64,000 bases of DNA from an uncultured Alphaproteobacteria bacterium (GCA_937900425.1 CALCDT010000156.1:16731-80730); one strand, 5' to 3'; shown: positions 27,215 through 36,792, counted from the stretch's first letter. Translations and numbers: made by a program. Notes: generated by a model not told the origin, from the sequence alone.

Positions 27215-28178
27215 GGAAGTTCCGATCGAACAGCAGCCACAGAAATACCAGCGCCCCGACGACGCCGAGGACGGTGCCGACCGGGATCTCGTAGGGATGT
27301 CGAAGCAGGCGGGCGAGGATGTCGCAGCACAGGACGAGGGCGGCTCCGCCCCCGGCCACCCAGGGCACGGCGGTGCGCACGTCGTCGCCGATGATCCGGG
27401 ACACGAGGTTCGGCACCACCAGCCCGACGAAGGGAACGAGACCGACCACCGAGACCGTGACCGCCGAAACGACGCAGACGATCGCCAGCCCGACGCGCAT
27501 CATCGCGGCATAGTCGAGGCCGAGGCCGACACTGGTGTCGCGGCCGAGCGCGAGGATCGACAGCCGGTCGGCCACCCACCACGCGACCATCACCCCGCCG
27601 CCGGCGAGCCAAAGCAGTTCGTAGCGGCCACGCAGCACGCCCGAAAACTCTCCCGTCATCCAGATCGCAAGATACTGGAGGAGATCGGCCTGCCAGCCGA
27701 CGAAGGTCGCGGCCGCCTCGACGATGCCGCTATAGACCAGCCCGAACAGCGGTACCAGCATCGGCTGGGTCGGCGGCAGCCGCCCGGCGACCGTCAGGAA
27801 CAGCGCCGTGCCGCCGAAGGCCGCGACACAGGCGAGCGCGGTCTTGGCGACCAGCGGCGCCTCCGGCCAGAGCAGGGTCGTGACGAGGATGCCGAGCATC
27901 GCCCACTGGGCCGTGCCGGTGGTCGCCGGCTCCACGAACCGGTTGCGGGCGAGAGCCTGCATGACGAGGCCGGCGATGGCGAGGCCCGCGCCGGCGATGA
28001 CGACGGCGAGCGTCCGCGGCAGGCGGCTCACCGCCAGGAGGTCCGGCTCGCCGTCGATGAAACCAGCCAGCGGCGACGATCCGGTGGCGCCGATCGCGAG
28101 GCTCGCGAGGAACAGCGCGGCAAGACCCAGCAAGGCCAACACCGCACGCAGCGGTCGCGCCGTCGCAAGGGCACTCAT
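27207..28178 (-). CDS. Iron-siderophore ABC permease (CeuB/YclN type)
   Basis: A 323-residue FecCD-family permease. It has the family's SRLPRTLAVVIAGAGLAIAG helix, the VMQALARNRFVEPATTG loop and a late VGLVPFVGLVVPNLVSRIIG segment that contacts the ATPase. It overlaps the binding-protein gene upstream by 4 bases and the second permease downstream by 8 bases. The branch usually imports ferric catecholate-type siderophores or their breakdown products, but the ligand here cannot be read from sequence. Confidence 0.9.
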   Translation of the reverse strand: MSALATARPLRAVLALLGLAALFLASLAIGATGSSPLAGFIDGEPDLLAVSRLPRTLAVVIAGAGLAIAGLVMQALARNRFVEPATTGTAQWAMLGILVTTLLWPEAPLVAKTALACVAAFGGTALFLTVAGRLPPTQPMLVPLFGLVYSGIVEAAATFVGWQADLLQYLAIWMTGEFSGVLRGRYELLWLAGGGVMVAWWVADRLSILALGRDTSVGLGLDYAAMMRVGLAIVCVVSAVTVSVVGLVPFVGLVVPNLVSRIIGDDVRTAVPWVAGGGAALVLCCDILARLLRHPYEIPVGTVLGVVGALVFLWLLFDRNFRG

Positions 28179-29080
28179 GGCGCGCGGCTGAAGCCGTGCT
28201 CGAGAGCGGCCAGCACGCGGGTCGTCGCCGCAATGCCGCCGGCGGCGATATAGACGTCCGCGGGGGGCAGGTAGACCACCTGCCCCTCGCGCCAGGCGGT
28301 CGTCGCGGCGACGAGTTCGTTGTCGAGCGTGCCCGCGGCCGAGGCCGCACCCTCGCCGGTGGCGACGGTCCGGTCCAGCACGACGAGCCAGTCCGGATCG
28401 GCCTGCCGGATGAACTCGAAGGACACCGCCTCGCCGTGGACCGCCGTGCCGGCGAGATCAACGGCCGGCGGCAGCCCGAGGTCGGTGTGGATCCAGCCGA
28501 AGCGGGAGTTCGGCCCGTAGACCGAGATCTTCGGTCCGTTGACGAGGACGACCAGCCCCCGCCCCTTCCCGGCGATCGCCGCCCTCGTCCGGCCGATCGC
28601 CGCGTCGAAGGCCGCCGCCGCACGCGCCGCCTCCTGTTCGCGGTGGAACAACGCGCCGTAGGCGGCGAGGCGCCGGCGCGCGGCGGCCAGCAGGTCGGTG
28701 CCCTCGATGGTCATGTCGATCGTCGGCGCCACCCGCGACGTCGCCTCGACCATCGGCGAGGATCGCAAGCCGACGATCACCAGATCCGGCGCGAGCGCGT
28801 TGAGCGCCTCGAGGTCCGGCTCGAACAGGGTGCCGACGACCTCCGCATCGGCGGCCAGATGGGCGAGTTCGGGCAGATAGAGCCGGTCGGGGATGCCGGC
28901 GGGACGGATGCCGAGGAGATCGAGCGTGTCGATCGCGGCGATGTCGTAGACCGCCACGCGCTCCGGCACGTCCACGACGTCGACCGGGCCGCGGGCCGTG
29001 TCGATCTCGGCCGCGAGCGCCGGCCCGAAGAGCGCCGGGACCAGCAGGGCGGCCGTCGCCACGATCGTCCGCAGGCGCAT
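28175..29080 (-). CDS. Siderophore ABC substrate-binding protein (CeuE/YclQ type)
   Basis: A 301-residue periplasmic binding protein with a cleavable signal peptide (TIVATAALLVPALFGPALA, then AE). The mature part begins with an ARGPVDVVDVPERVAVYD strand-turn and includes APDLVIVGLRSS and a terminal EHGF helix typical of the CeuE/FatB/VatD branch. It has no lipobox. It should bind the ferric siderophore in the periplasm for the two permeases that follow. Its ATG shares a base with the stop of the DUF2218 gene upstream (TGATG), so the two are translationally coupled. Confidence 0.9.
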   Translation of the reverse strand: MRLRTIVATAALLVPALFGPALAAEIDTARGPVDVVDVPERVAVYDIAAIDTLDLLGIRPAGIPDRLYLPELAHLAADAEVVGTLFEPDLEALNALAPDLVIVGLRSSPMVEATSRVAPTIDMTIEGTDLLAAARRRLAAYGALFHREQEAARAAAAFDAAIGRTRAAIAGKGRGLVVLVNGPKISVYGPNSRFGWIHTDLGLPPAVDLAGTAVHGEAVSFEFIRQADPDWLVVLDRTVATGEGAASAAGTLDNELVAATTAWREGQVVYLPPADVYIAAGGIAATTRVLAALEHGFSRAP

Positions 29081-29397
29081 CAGTCGTCTCCCCGATCGGC
29101 CCGTGCCGGACCGGCTTCGGACCAGACGCAGGAAAGCTCCCCCTCCCGGAAGGCGAAGCGCAGGAGGTGGCTCTCGACGACATCCCGCGTCTGCTCGAGC
29201 TGCGCGGCATCGGGCGCGACGAGGCGGATGTCGAGCCGGTCGGCGCTCGCGGCTAGCTGCGCCTCGCCGCAGACGAAGCGGACCCGCCCGTAGCCCTCGC
29301 CCTGTTCGACGGGCACCTTGTGGGCGAAATGCCTGCAGAGCCGGACGAGATACGCCTCGGCCCGTTCGGTCGGCACTCTGGCGGTCGCCTCGATCAT
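29080..29397 (-). CDS. DUF2218 family protein
   Basis: A 105-residue soluble protein matching DUF2218 by its core: PTERAEAYLVRLCRHFAHKVPVE, a GRVRFVCGEAQL strand and a RDVVESHLLRFAF helix. Its biochemical role is unknown, but the family is very often encoded next to siderophore receptors and ABC importers. Here it lies between the TonB receptor and the binding protein and is coupled to the latter. I infer an accessory role in ferric-siderophore handling in the cytoplasm. Confidence 0.82.
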   Translation of the reverse strand: MIEATARVPTERAEAYLVRLCRHFAHKVPVEQGEGYGRVRFVCGEAQLAASADRLDIRLVAPDAAQLEQTRDVVESHLLRFAFREGELSCVWSEAGPARADRGDD

Positions 29398-29472
29398 GGG
29401 TCGGTCCTCGGTCCTGTGGAATAGGCGGCGGCAGGGGCCGCCTCCGTCGCCGATGTCATTATGGGCGCGGCC

Positions 29473-31746
29473 TCAGAAGCGCGCCGTCGCCGTCAGCTTG
29501 AAGGTCCGGCCCGGCTCCAGCAGCGGCGTGACGGTGGCGTAGTCCTGGCCGTAGGTGGCGCGGCTGGAATAGGTCTCGTCGAAGAGGTTCTTCACCTCGG
29601 CGCGAAGCGTCACGTTCGGCGCCGCCTCGGGGACGTACTGGGCGAAGAGGTTCAGCACCTCGTAGCCGGGCAGCTTGCGTCGCTCGTCACCCGCCGGCAC
29701 ACCCTCGACATAGGTGTCGGAATAGGGCAGCGCGATCTCGAGCGTACCGCCGACGGTCAGGCCGGTGTCGGCGAAGGTGTGCGCCACCTCGAAGCCGATC
29801 ATGTCGCCGAGCGGAACACCGAGGTAGTTGCCGAGGTAGGAATCCACCACCGCCCCGTCGAGTTCGGCATCGACGCGGGCGAACTTGACCCGGGCGTAGC
29901 CGCTGTCCCAGTCGTAGCGCGCCGAGAGGTCGAAGCCCTGCGAGCGGTAGTCGTGGGAGATCAGCGGGCCGCCGCGATAGCTCGGCGCGCGGGCGTTGTC
30001 GATGTCGGTGCGGAAGACGTTGCCCTCGAAGGTGAAGTCTTTCCAGCGCAGGACGAGGCCGGCGGTGAGGTTGTCGGAGGTGACCGGATCGGGGCCGTCC
30101 GCGTAGGCCCAGCCCGGGTTCATGATGAAATTCTCGGCCAGCGGCACGCCCGCCCAGACGTGCGACCAACCCGCCTTGGCGGTCAGGTGTTCGGTGATGT
30201 CGTATTCGCCCGAGAGATTGCCGCTGAGACCGGAATTCTCGAAATCCGAGCCGTCGGTGCCCTCGAACCACTGGTGATCGACCCGCGCGCCGGTCGAAAT
30301 TCGGGTGCGCTCGAAGGGCTCGATCCGCGCCTGTGCGTAGAGGCCGACGTTGCGGGCCGCCTCGCTTACGCGGTAACCCGGCTCGCGGTACTCGGCCTCG
30401 TCGGCGTAGAAGTCGACGCCGGCGGTGATGCTTCCCATGTCGAAGGCGAAGCGGTTCTCGAATTTGCCGTTGAAGCTGTCGGTGGTGCCGGCGCTGCCCC
30501 AGGGCTCGGGCACCTCGAGGTCGGTGACGCCATAGGCGAGCACGGCCTTCGGATCCCACAGGCCCTCGGGAGTCTCGTCGGTGTAGGTCAGGACGACGTT
30601 CTGGCGGACGAGATCGTAGCGCCGGTCCGGCTGGCCGGTGCCGACGTCGCCGATGTTCGCGCGGAACGGGCGGAGCGCGTCGTCGCCGACCCGCTCGTAG
30701 CTGATCTCGAGCCGGTCGCCGCCGTCGGCCTGCAGGGCCACCTTGGCGAGGCCGCTGATCAGTTCGGTACCCGAGCCGCTGATCTCCTTGCCGTTGCCGG
30801 CCGAAAAGTTGTCGCCCTGCGCGAGGTTGAGGTAGGCGAGATAGTCGAAGCCGTGGAAGGCGCCGTAGCTCGCGAGGCCGCCGGCGATCGTGTTGCTGTT
30901 TGTCTCGTAGGACACGGTCCCGAAGCCGCCGATGGTCTTGCCCGGCTCCAGCAGGTCGCGCGCGTCCTTGGTCTCGAAGGCGATCGAGCCCGCCAGCGCG
31001 CCGGGCCCGGCGTCGGCCGGCGCCACGCCGGCGTCGACCCGCACGGCCTTGAGCAGGCTGGGATCGATAAGATTGGTCGCGTTGTGGTGGAAAATCTTGT
31101 TGTTCTGCCGGCCGCCGTCGATGGTGACGGCGAGGTTGGTCTCCTCGACGCCCTGGACGTAGAGCTTCTGCGAGGTCGGGATCGAGCTGCCGACCTGCAC
31201 CTTGGGCTCGCCGGCGAAGACATCCGCCAGATCGGAGGGGTTCCTGCGCTCCAGATCCTGCGCCGTGACGTCGACCTGATTGACGGCGCCGCTGCGCTCG
31301 CCACTCGCTGTGAGCACGATCGTGTCGAGCACGACGGCGCCCTCGGCCGCAGCCTCCGTCCCGGCCGTCGCCGCGTCGCCGACGACCGTCAGGGTGTCGG
31401 CTCCGCTGAAGCGCCAGGACAGGCCCGAGCCCGCCAGCATGCGCGCGACGGCGTCGCCGCGCGTGAGGTTGCCGGAGACCGCCGGAGCCGAGAGGCCGTC
31501 GACCGCGCCGCTGTCGAAGGCGATCTGCAGTCCGGTCTGGCTGGCCAGCAGGCGCAGCGCCGGGCCGAGCGGCTGGGCCGGCACGTCGACGGCGTAGCGG
31601 GCCGCCTCGGTCTGCGCGCTCGCGGGCAGCGTCGCGCCGAGCACCAGCGTCGAGACGGAGAGGCCGGCCAGCAGCCGCAGCGTCGGCGCCGACGCTCCCG
31701 AAAACCCCGTTCTCCCGGACATCCGACCGTTTCCACGCCCCGTCAT
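29473..31746 (-). CDS. TonB-dependent receptor with STN signalling domain (transducer type)
   Basis: A 757-residue outer-membrane receptor from the ATG at 31746, which follows a GAGGGGTGG-type ribosome site. A signal peptide (LRLLAGLSVSTLVLGATLPASA) is followed by an STN domain at about 45-125 (YAVDVPAQPLGPALRLLASQTG ... GLSWRF, in family order), a plug (about 140-270, with VDAGVAPADAGPGALAGSI) and a barrel ending in phenylalanine. The STN domain marks it as a transducer that signals ligand occupancy to the FecR-like protein upstream. The ligand is probably a ferric siderophore, as the gene heads an importer operon. An upstream in-frame ATG at 31809 would add 21 residues ahead of the signal sequence and is less likely. 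Confidence 0.9.
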   Translation of the reverse strand: MTGRGNGRMSGRTGFSGASAPTLRLLAGLSVSTLVLGATLPASAQTEAARYAVDVPAQPLGPALRLLASQTGLQIAFDSGAVDGLSAPAVSGNLTRGDAVARMLAGSGLSWRFSGADTLTVVGDAATAGTEAAAEGAVVLDTIVLTASGERSGAVNQVDVTAQDLERRNPSDLADVFAGEPKVQVGSSIPTSQKLYVQGVEETNLAVTIDGGRQNNKIFHHNATNLIDPSLLKAVRVDAGVAPADAGPGALAGSIAFETKDARDLLEPGKTIGGFGTVSYETNSNTIAGGLASYGAFHGFDYLAYLNLAQGDNFSAGNGKEISGSGTELISGLAKVALQADGGDRLEISYERVGDDALRPFRANIGDVGTGQPDRRYDLVRQNVVLTYTDETPEGLWDPKAVLAYGVTDLEVPEPWGSAGTTDSFNGKFENRFAFDMGSITAGVDFYADEAEYREPGYRVSEAARNVGLYAQARIEPFERTRISTGARVDHQWFEGTDGSDFENSGLSGNLSGEYDITEHLTAKAGWSHVWAGVPLAENFIMNPGWAYADGPDPVTSDNLTAGLVLRWKDFTFEGNVFRTDIDNARAPSYRGGPLISHDYRSQGFDLSARYDWDSGYARVKFARVDAELDGAVVDSYLGNYLGVPLGDMIGFEVAHTFADTGLTVGGTLEIALPYSDTYVEGVPAGDERRKLPGYEVLNLFAQYVPEAAPNVTLRAEVKNLFDETYSSRATYGQDYATVTPLLEPGRTFKLTATARF

Positions 31747-31884
31747 CACGCCACCCCTCGCTCGCCCCGCCCCGCGCTCGCGCGGCGGGCACAGACCACA
31801 CGCCTTCATGACGTGCGGGCGGCCGGCTCACCCAAAGGGCGGCGGAATTATTTTTGTCGAGGAGGCGGAGGGCGGCGCGGCCGC

Positions 31885-32862
31885 TCAGGAGACGAGGATC
31901 AGCAGGCCCGGGATGCGGCGGACGGACAGCCCCTGCGTTCCGGCCAGCGCCTCGACGGCATCGGCCGCCCCGGCGATGGCGAAGTCGCCGCTGACGGTCC
32001 TTGGGCTGCTCGCGGCGAGGACGATGCGCTCGGGCAGATAGCGTCCGAGTTCGGCGACGGCGAGGGGAAAGGGCACCGCGTCGAAGACGATCCGGCCGCC
32101 CGTCCAGGCGAGGTCCCGGGCCGGATCGGCGTCCACCGTCACCGGCACCCCTCCGGCGAGCCAGCGCAGCTTGCGGCCCGCGTCGAGATGCACGCGGCCC
32201 ACGGCCGGCCAGCCCGGCCCGGGGCCGACGTCGATCTCGCCCCGCACCGCGAGGAATGTCGCCTCGTCCGGTTCGAGCCGCACGGCGCAGACGCCCTCGT
32301 CGAGGGTGCCCATCGCCGGGCCCGCCACGAGTTCGAAGGCGCGCTCGCCGGGTCGCACCGTCACCCTCGCCTCGCCTTCGAGCAGGGACAGCCGCCGACG
32401 GCCCGGCCCGAAGTCGTAGGCGACGGCGCTCGCCGTGTTGAGCAGCAGGCCGCTGCCGTCCGGCAGGGTCGCCTCGATCTGCTCGCCGGCGCCGGTGGAA
32501 AGGTCCGCGAGGAAACGCCCCGACCACTTCGGCACGACGACGGCGGCGGCGGCGAGCGCCGCCGCGCCGCCGACGAACACGGCCCGGCGCGAGGGACCGC
32601 GCGAGGGCACGGACGCGAGGCTGCCGACGTCCCGCGCACGAGCGGAGACGGCGCCCTTGCCCGAGGGATCGATCTCGCCGAGCAGAGTCCAGAAGTTGCG
32701 CTCGCGCTCGAAGGCGCGGCGGTGCAGCGGCTCGAGGCACCAGGCTTCGAACCGGCGCCGGTCTTCCGGGCTGACGGCGCCGGAACTCAGCCGCACGACC
32801 CAGTCGCGCGCATCGAGTGCGATGCGCCTCTCGGTCTCGGATGGCTCGCGTCGGGTCGTCAT
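31885..32862 (-). CDS. fecR: FecR-type anti-sigma factor / sigma regulator
   Basis: A 325-residue membrane regulator. The N-terminal cytoplasmic part (about 1-90) has the DUF4880-like start with ARDWVVRLSSG and RRRFEAWCLEPLHRRAFER. One hydrophobic segment (AVFVGGAAALAAAAVVV) follows, then the periplasmic FecR domain (about 115-230) and a C-terminal STN-like module ending LSVRRIPGLLILVS. It should receive the signal from the transducer receptor and control the FecI-type sigma factor encoded upstream. The order sigma, regulator, receptor is the classic cell-surface signalling arrangement. Confidence 0.9.
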   Translation of the reverse strand: MTTRREPSETERRIALDARDWVVRLSSGAVSPEDRRRFEAWCLEPLHRRAFERERNFWTLLGEIDPSGKGAVSARARDVGSLASVPSRGPSRRAVFVGGAAALAAAAVVVPKWSGRFLADLSTGAGEQIEATLPDGSGLLLNTASAVAYDFGPGRRRLSLLEGEARVTVRPGERAFELVAGPAMGTLDEGVCAVRLEPDEATFLAVRGEIDVGPGPGWPAVGRVHLDAGRKLRWLAGGVPVTVDADPARDLAWTGGRIVFDAVPFPLAVAELGRYLPERIVLAASSPRTVSGDFAIAGAADAVEALAGTQGLSVRRIPGLLILVS

Positions 32863-32971
32863 CGAATGTCACAGCGCGGATTGGCGGAAGGCCCGGGGAC
32901 CTGTTTCGAGTAGCACGGCGATCCCTCCGGCCCAAGGGGCGGCGGCGAGCACCCTTTCGTCCGCCGCGCGG

Positions 32972-33484
32972 TCAGCCCTCGACAGCGTCCCGCACCTCGG
33001 ACAGGCGCTCCATCACCCGGCGGATGTGATAGTAGACCGCCTGCTCGCTGATCCCGAGGCGGTCGGCGATCTCGCGGTGGGTGACGCCGCCGAGCCTGTT
33101 CATGAGGAAGATCTGCCGGCTCCGCTCCGGCATGGTCTGCAGCGCCGCCTCGACGGCGCGCAGCGTCTGGCGGCCGCTGACGATCCGTTCCGGACAGGGC
33201 GCCTCGCTTCCGGCGAGCAGCAGTCCGCCGGCCTCGCCGTCGAGTTCGCGCCGGCGGCGCTGCTTGCGCGCGTGGTCGACCACCGCGTTGCGGGCGGCGC
33301 GGACGGTGAACCCCGCCGCGTTGTCGATCCGCTGCGAAGGCTCCACCCCGGCCAGCCGGATCCAGAGATCCTGCATGATGTCCTCGGCCGCGGCACCGCA
33401 GGCGACGCGCCCGCGAACCATCGCCTCGACGCCGGGCCGCAAACGCGTGAACGCGGAGAGGAGAGCACTCAGTTCCATCGCCAT
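32972..33484 (-). CDS. fecI: FecI-type ECF RNA polymerase sigma factor
   Basis: A 170-residue ECF sigma factor. Region 2 spans about 10-80 (EDIMQDLWIRLAG, then AGFTVRAARNAVVDHARKQRRR) and region 4 about 110-165, with the helix-turn-helix THREIADRLGISEQAVYYHIRRVM. It has no extra C-terminal domain. It should direct transcription of the receptor and importer genes that follow when released or activated by the FecR-like protein. It is the first gene of the second iron locus. The ATG at 33484 gives the normal family length. Confidence 0.92.
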   Translation of the reverse strand: MAMELSALLSAFTRLRPGVEAMVRGRVACGAAAEDIMQDLWIRLAGVEPSQRIDNAAGFTVRAARNAVVDHARKQRRRRELDGEAGGLLLAGSEAPCPERIVSGRQTLRAVEAALQTMPERSRQIFLMNRLGGVTHREIADRLGISEQAVYYHIRRVMERLSEVRDAVEG

Positions 33485-33749
33485 CCCAAGCCTCGACAGC
33501 GGTGCACGAGCCCGCTCGACCGCTGATAGGATGCGCGTGAAAGCCGTTCAACCTCAGAGAATTAGGGCAATTCCAGGCTACCGGCGGCCATCACCCGGAT
33601 TTTTGAGTATCACAATCATGTTAATTGGCGGCGAGCAAAGCGCTTTCCGGCCGCCCGTCCCTCGCACCCGCCCCGCCCCTCGTCCGTCACGGCACCGAAT
33701 TTCCCCCGCAGCCGTTGCCGAAACGACACGCCGCGGCGCGGCGCGCCGG
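33485..33749. promoter_or_regulatory. Upstream region of the FecI-type sigma gene
   Basis: A 265-base gap whose part at 33545-33625 is clearly AT-richer than its surroundings (for example TTTTTGAGTATCACAATCATGTTAA, spread over 33600-33624). It is the likely promoter of the sigma gene on the reverse strand and perhaps an iron-responsive operator, but I cannot match a Fur or Irr consensus. Confidence 0.4.
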
Positions 33750-34394
33750 TCAGGTCCGTCCGACCAGCACCCGAATAGCCGCCGGAACGGGCTCGATCAC
33801 CACGGCCGAAAGCTCCCGGGCGAGGCCGGTGGCGGCGGCGGCGAGCGGCCCGCCGCCGATGATCACGGCCTCCGCACCGTCGTCCTCGATGGCGCCGCGC
33901 ACCTCCTCGCGCAACTGCCGCTGCAATGTGTCGAGGTCGGCCATCAGCGTTTCCGGATCTCCGGCCGTCGTGCGGATCGAGAGCAGTTGCCGCGACAGCC
34001 CGCGGCCGACGGCACAGCGCCGGATCGCGTCGACGAGCCTCGGCGTCGTCGTCGCCACGGAAAAGCGGCGTCCGCCCGCGCCCGCCTCCATCATGCTCGC
34101 CTCCGCCAGCCCGACCACGGGGCAGGCGAGCCTCGCCTTGAGGACGTCGAGCCCCGGGTCGCCGAAGGCGGCGACCACGACGCCGTCGAGACCGTCCGCC
34201 GGAAGGTCGGAGGCCAGTGCGATGACGGCCTGCGCGGCGATCGCCAGCGCGGGCTCGTCGGTGATGAGCGGGGCGCCGAAGGGAGCCGTCGCGCCATCGA
34301 CCGTGACCCGCCCGGCCGCCGCCCGGCGCGCCACCGCCACCATGAGATCGGTCGCCGCCGCCGAAGTGTTGGGATTGATCAGAAGGACACCCAC
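33750..34394 (-). CDS. Hydantoin/Asp-Glu racemase family protein
   Basis: A 214-residue protein of the HyuE/Asp-Glu racemase fold. It starts with the diagnostic LLINPNTS strand and has two symmetric halves. The usual two catalytic cysteines are not obvious at their normal places: position VVAAFGDPGL replaces the common AC-F-DP motif, and the second half has IIGGGPLA instead of VLGCTG-like. It may therefore not be a true racemase. It is the last gene of the TRAP operon, so it probably acts on the compound imported by that transporter. The start is a GTG at 34394. Confidence 0.7.
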   Translation of the reverse strand: MGVLLINPNTSAAATDLMVAVARRAAAGRVTVDGATAPFGAPLITDEPALAIAAQAVIALASDLPADGLDGVVVAAFGDPGLDVLKARLACPVVGLAEASMMEAGAGGRRFSVATTTPRLVDAIRRCAVGRGLSRQLLSIRTTAGDPETLMADLDTLQRQLREEVRGAIEDDGAEAVIIGGGPLAAAATGLARELSAVVIEPVPAAIRVLVGRT

Positions 34395-34455
34395 GTCACG
34401 CCGCCGTTCTTGTTCGTTCTTCCGGTTCGCTTCGGGCGAAGGGCACGCCCGCGGG

Positions 34456-35472
34456 TCAGTCGAGACCGAGCAGCCGCGCGGGGTTGATCCGCACCATCGT
34501 CTCGATCTCGCCGACGGAGAATTCGAGGTCGAGGAGCGAACTGATCAGCAGCCGCATGCCCTCGAGCGGGGCCGGCGCCGAGCGGATGCCGTAGTCGGTG
34601 GCGAGGACGAAATGCTCCACGCCGATCTCGCGGATCTGCCGGGCCCAGGGCACGATGCCCTCGAAGGCCGGCGCGTTGGCGATGCCGGCGATCTCGTCGG
34701 CCCATTCGCGCTCGACGTAGTAGTTCGTGCGCGCAAGGCCGCGGTGAAACATCCAGTCCGACACCGCCCCTTCCAGGAAGACGCCGCGGGCGGCGAGGCT
34801 CTTCTGTTCCGCGGTCGAAAGCTGGGCGCGGGCCGGATGGGCGACGATCAGTTTCGCGACACCGTGACGCTCGGCGAGTTCGGCGACACGCATCGCCTCC
34901 TCGCCGGAGACGTGGCCGGTGTTGAGATAGACGTCGGGCCGCTCGGCGACGAGGTCGAGGATTTCGGCGAGTTCGCGCGGGATCGGATCCTCGAGCGGAA
35001 TGCGGATCGCCCGCGACAGCTCCTCCTCGACGAACTTCGGCGAGAGGTCGGCGAGGCGCACCGGCTTGCCGTCGATCATCCGGCCCTCGCGGCTCGCCAT
35101 GTGATGGGTGCAGTGGGCGCCGAGGTGGACGAACTTCGCGCCCGAGCCGTAGGCGAGCGCCGTCTTCACCGCGCGCGGATTGAGCCCGCCGAGGCAGGAG
35201 GTGAGGATGATGCCGCCGTAGACGTCGATCCCAGGCACCGCGCGGCGCACCATCCAGGCCGTGCCGGCGCTCATTCCCAGCGTGTGGTCGTAGAAGACCA
35301 GCGCCCGCATGCCGGCGGCTTTCGCCTGGTCGGCGATCTGGAACGGGTCCATCCGTCCGGGGCAGGACATCAGCCACGGACCGCTGTGGATGTGGGTGTC
35401 GATGGCGCCGCGGATCAGGTCGTCGGGCAGTTCGTAGGAGCGGTTGCGGAAGGTCTCGCCAAGGCTCGTCAT
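34456..35472 (-). CDS. DUF6282-type amidohydrolase-like protein
   Basis: A 338-residue TIM-barrel metal-dependent hydrolase-like protein. Metal ligands are visible as the HIH pair in IDTHIHSGP near residue 27, later histidines in CTHHMASREG, NTGHVSGEEA and IVAHPARAQ, and a late Asp in LATDYGIRSAP. The layout fits the amidohydrolase superfamily and the DUF6282 group often found with TRAP transporters. The substrate is unknown. It lies between the TRAP large permease and the racemase-like gene, so it probably opens or hydrolyses the imported compound. Confidence 0.75.
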   Translation of the reverse strand: MTSLGETFRNRSYELPDDLIRGAIDTHIHSGPWLMSCPGRMDPFQIADQAKAAGMRALVFYDHTLGMSAGTAWMVRRAVPGIDVYGGIILTSCLGGLNPRAVKTALAYGSGAKFVHLGAHCTHHMASREGRMIDGKPVRLADLSPKFVEEELSRAIRIPLEDPIPRELAEILDLVAERPDVYLNTGHVSGEEAMRVAELAERHGVAKLIVAHPARAQLSTAEQKSLAARGVFLEGAVSDWMFHRGLARTNYYVEREWADEIAGIANAPAFEGIVPWARQIREIGVEHFVLATDYGIRSAPAPLEGMRLLISSLLDLEFSVGEIETMVRINPARLLGLD

Positions 35473-35505
35473 GGGGCAGTTCCTGTGGAAGGCGGATCGG
35501 CGATC

Positions 35506-36792
35506 TCAGTTGGCGATCAGGCCGGGGGCGAAGAGCACGATGCCGGGGAAGATCGTGATCAGCGCGATGAACAGCAGCATCGTCGCCACGTAGGGCAGCA
35601 CGCCGACGATGACGTCGTCGATCTCGCCCTTGTCGCGGATGCTCTGGATCACGAAGAGGTTGAGCCCGACCGGCGGCGTGATCATCGCCACCTCGATCAG
35701 CAGCATCATGATGACGCCGAACCAGACCGCGTCGAAGCCGGCGGCGAAGACGGTCGGGGCGATGATCGGCACGGTCGCGACCATCATCGTCAGCGTGTCC
35801 ATGAACATGCCGAGGACGAAGTAGAAGACGACCACCATCAGCAGCAGGGCGTAGGGCGTCAGGCCGAGGCCAACGACGAGATCGTTGATCGCCCTGGTCA
35901 GACCGATGCTGCCGATGACGAAGTTGAGGAAGTAGGCCGCGACCAAGAGGGCCATCGACATGGCCGTCGTGCGCATCGAGCCGAGGATCGCCGCCCGCAG
36001 CATCGGCCAGTCGAGCCGGCCGTGGCGTGCGGCGAGGGCGAGCGAGGCGGCGAGCCCCAGCGCGCCGGATTCGGCCGGCGTCGCGACCCCGGCGTAGATC
36101 GATCCGACCACGAGCAGGAAGATCGTCATCGGCGCGAGGAAGGCCGGCAGCGCGCGCCAGCGCTCTGCCCATGTGAAGGTCACCCGCCGGCCCCGGGCCG
36201 CCGGATAGATCCGGCAGACGAGCAGGGTCGTCGCCATGAACAGCGCGACGAGAAGCGCGCCCGGCACGAAGCCGGCGAGATAGAGCTTGGGGATCGAGGT
36301 GTCGGTCAGCAGGCCGTAGAGGATCATGTTGGTGGAGGGCGGGATGAGAATTCCAACCGTGCCGCCGGCCGCGAGCGTGCCGAGGAAGATGCGCCGGTCG
36401 TAGCCGTGGCGCTCGATTTCCGGGATGGCGACGGTGCCGACGGTCGCCGCCGTCGCGACGCTGGTGCCCGAGGTCGCCGCGAACAGGCCGCAGGAGGCGA
36501 AGTTGGAATGCATCAGGCCGCCCGGCAGCCAGGACAGCCAGCAGGACATCGCGCCATACATCCGCTCGGCCATGCCGGAGCGCAGCAGCACCTCGCCCAT
36601 CATGATGTAGAGCGGGATGGCGAGCAGGATGAAGCTGGTGCTGGTCATCCAGGCGACGTCGCCGATCGCGTAGGTCAGCGGCAGGAAGCTGTAGGTCTTG
36701 GAGAGCGCGACCCCGAGCAGCCCCATGCTGGCGGCGACGGGCAGGCCAAGGCCGATGAAGAGGACGAGGAGGATGAGCGTGACGGGGATCAT
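35506..36792 (-). CDS. dctM: TRAP transporter large permease (DctM)
   Basis: A 428-residue inner-membrane protein with about twelve hydrophobic segments. Family motifs are PLYIMMGEVLLRSGMAERMYG, GTSVATAATVGTVAIPE, the IPPSTNMILYG substrate/sodium-site loop, and TPAESGALG. It is the ion-coupled translocator of a tripartite TRAP importer. The ATG at 36792 overlaps the DctQ stop in an ATGA; further upstream the same frame is shadow sequence. The solute is unknown. Confidence 0.93.
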   Translation of the reverse strand: MIPVTLILLVLFIGLGLPVAASMGLLGVALSKTYSFLPLTYAIGDVAWMTSTSFILLAIPLYIMMGEVLLRSGMAERMYGAMSCWLSWLPGGLMHSNFASCGLFAATSGTSVATAATVGTVAIPEIERHGYDRRIFLGTLAAGGTVGILIPPSTNMILYGLLTDTSIPKLYLAGFVPGALLVALFMATTLLVCRIYPAARGRRVTFTWAERWRALPAFLAPMTIFLLVVGSIYAGVATPAESGALGLAASLALAARHGRLDWPMLRAAILGSMRTTAMSMALLVAAYFLNFVIGSIGLTRAINDLVVGLGLTPYALLLMVVVFYFVLGMFMDTLTMMVATVPIIAPTVFAAGFDAVWFGVIMMLLIEVAMITPPVGLNLFVIQSIRDKGEIDDVIVGVLPYVATMLLFIALITIFPGIVLFAPGLIAN

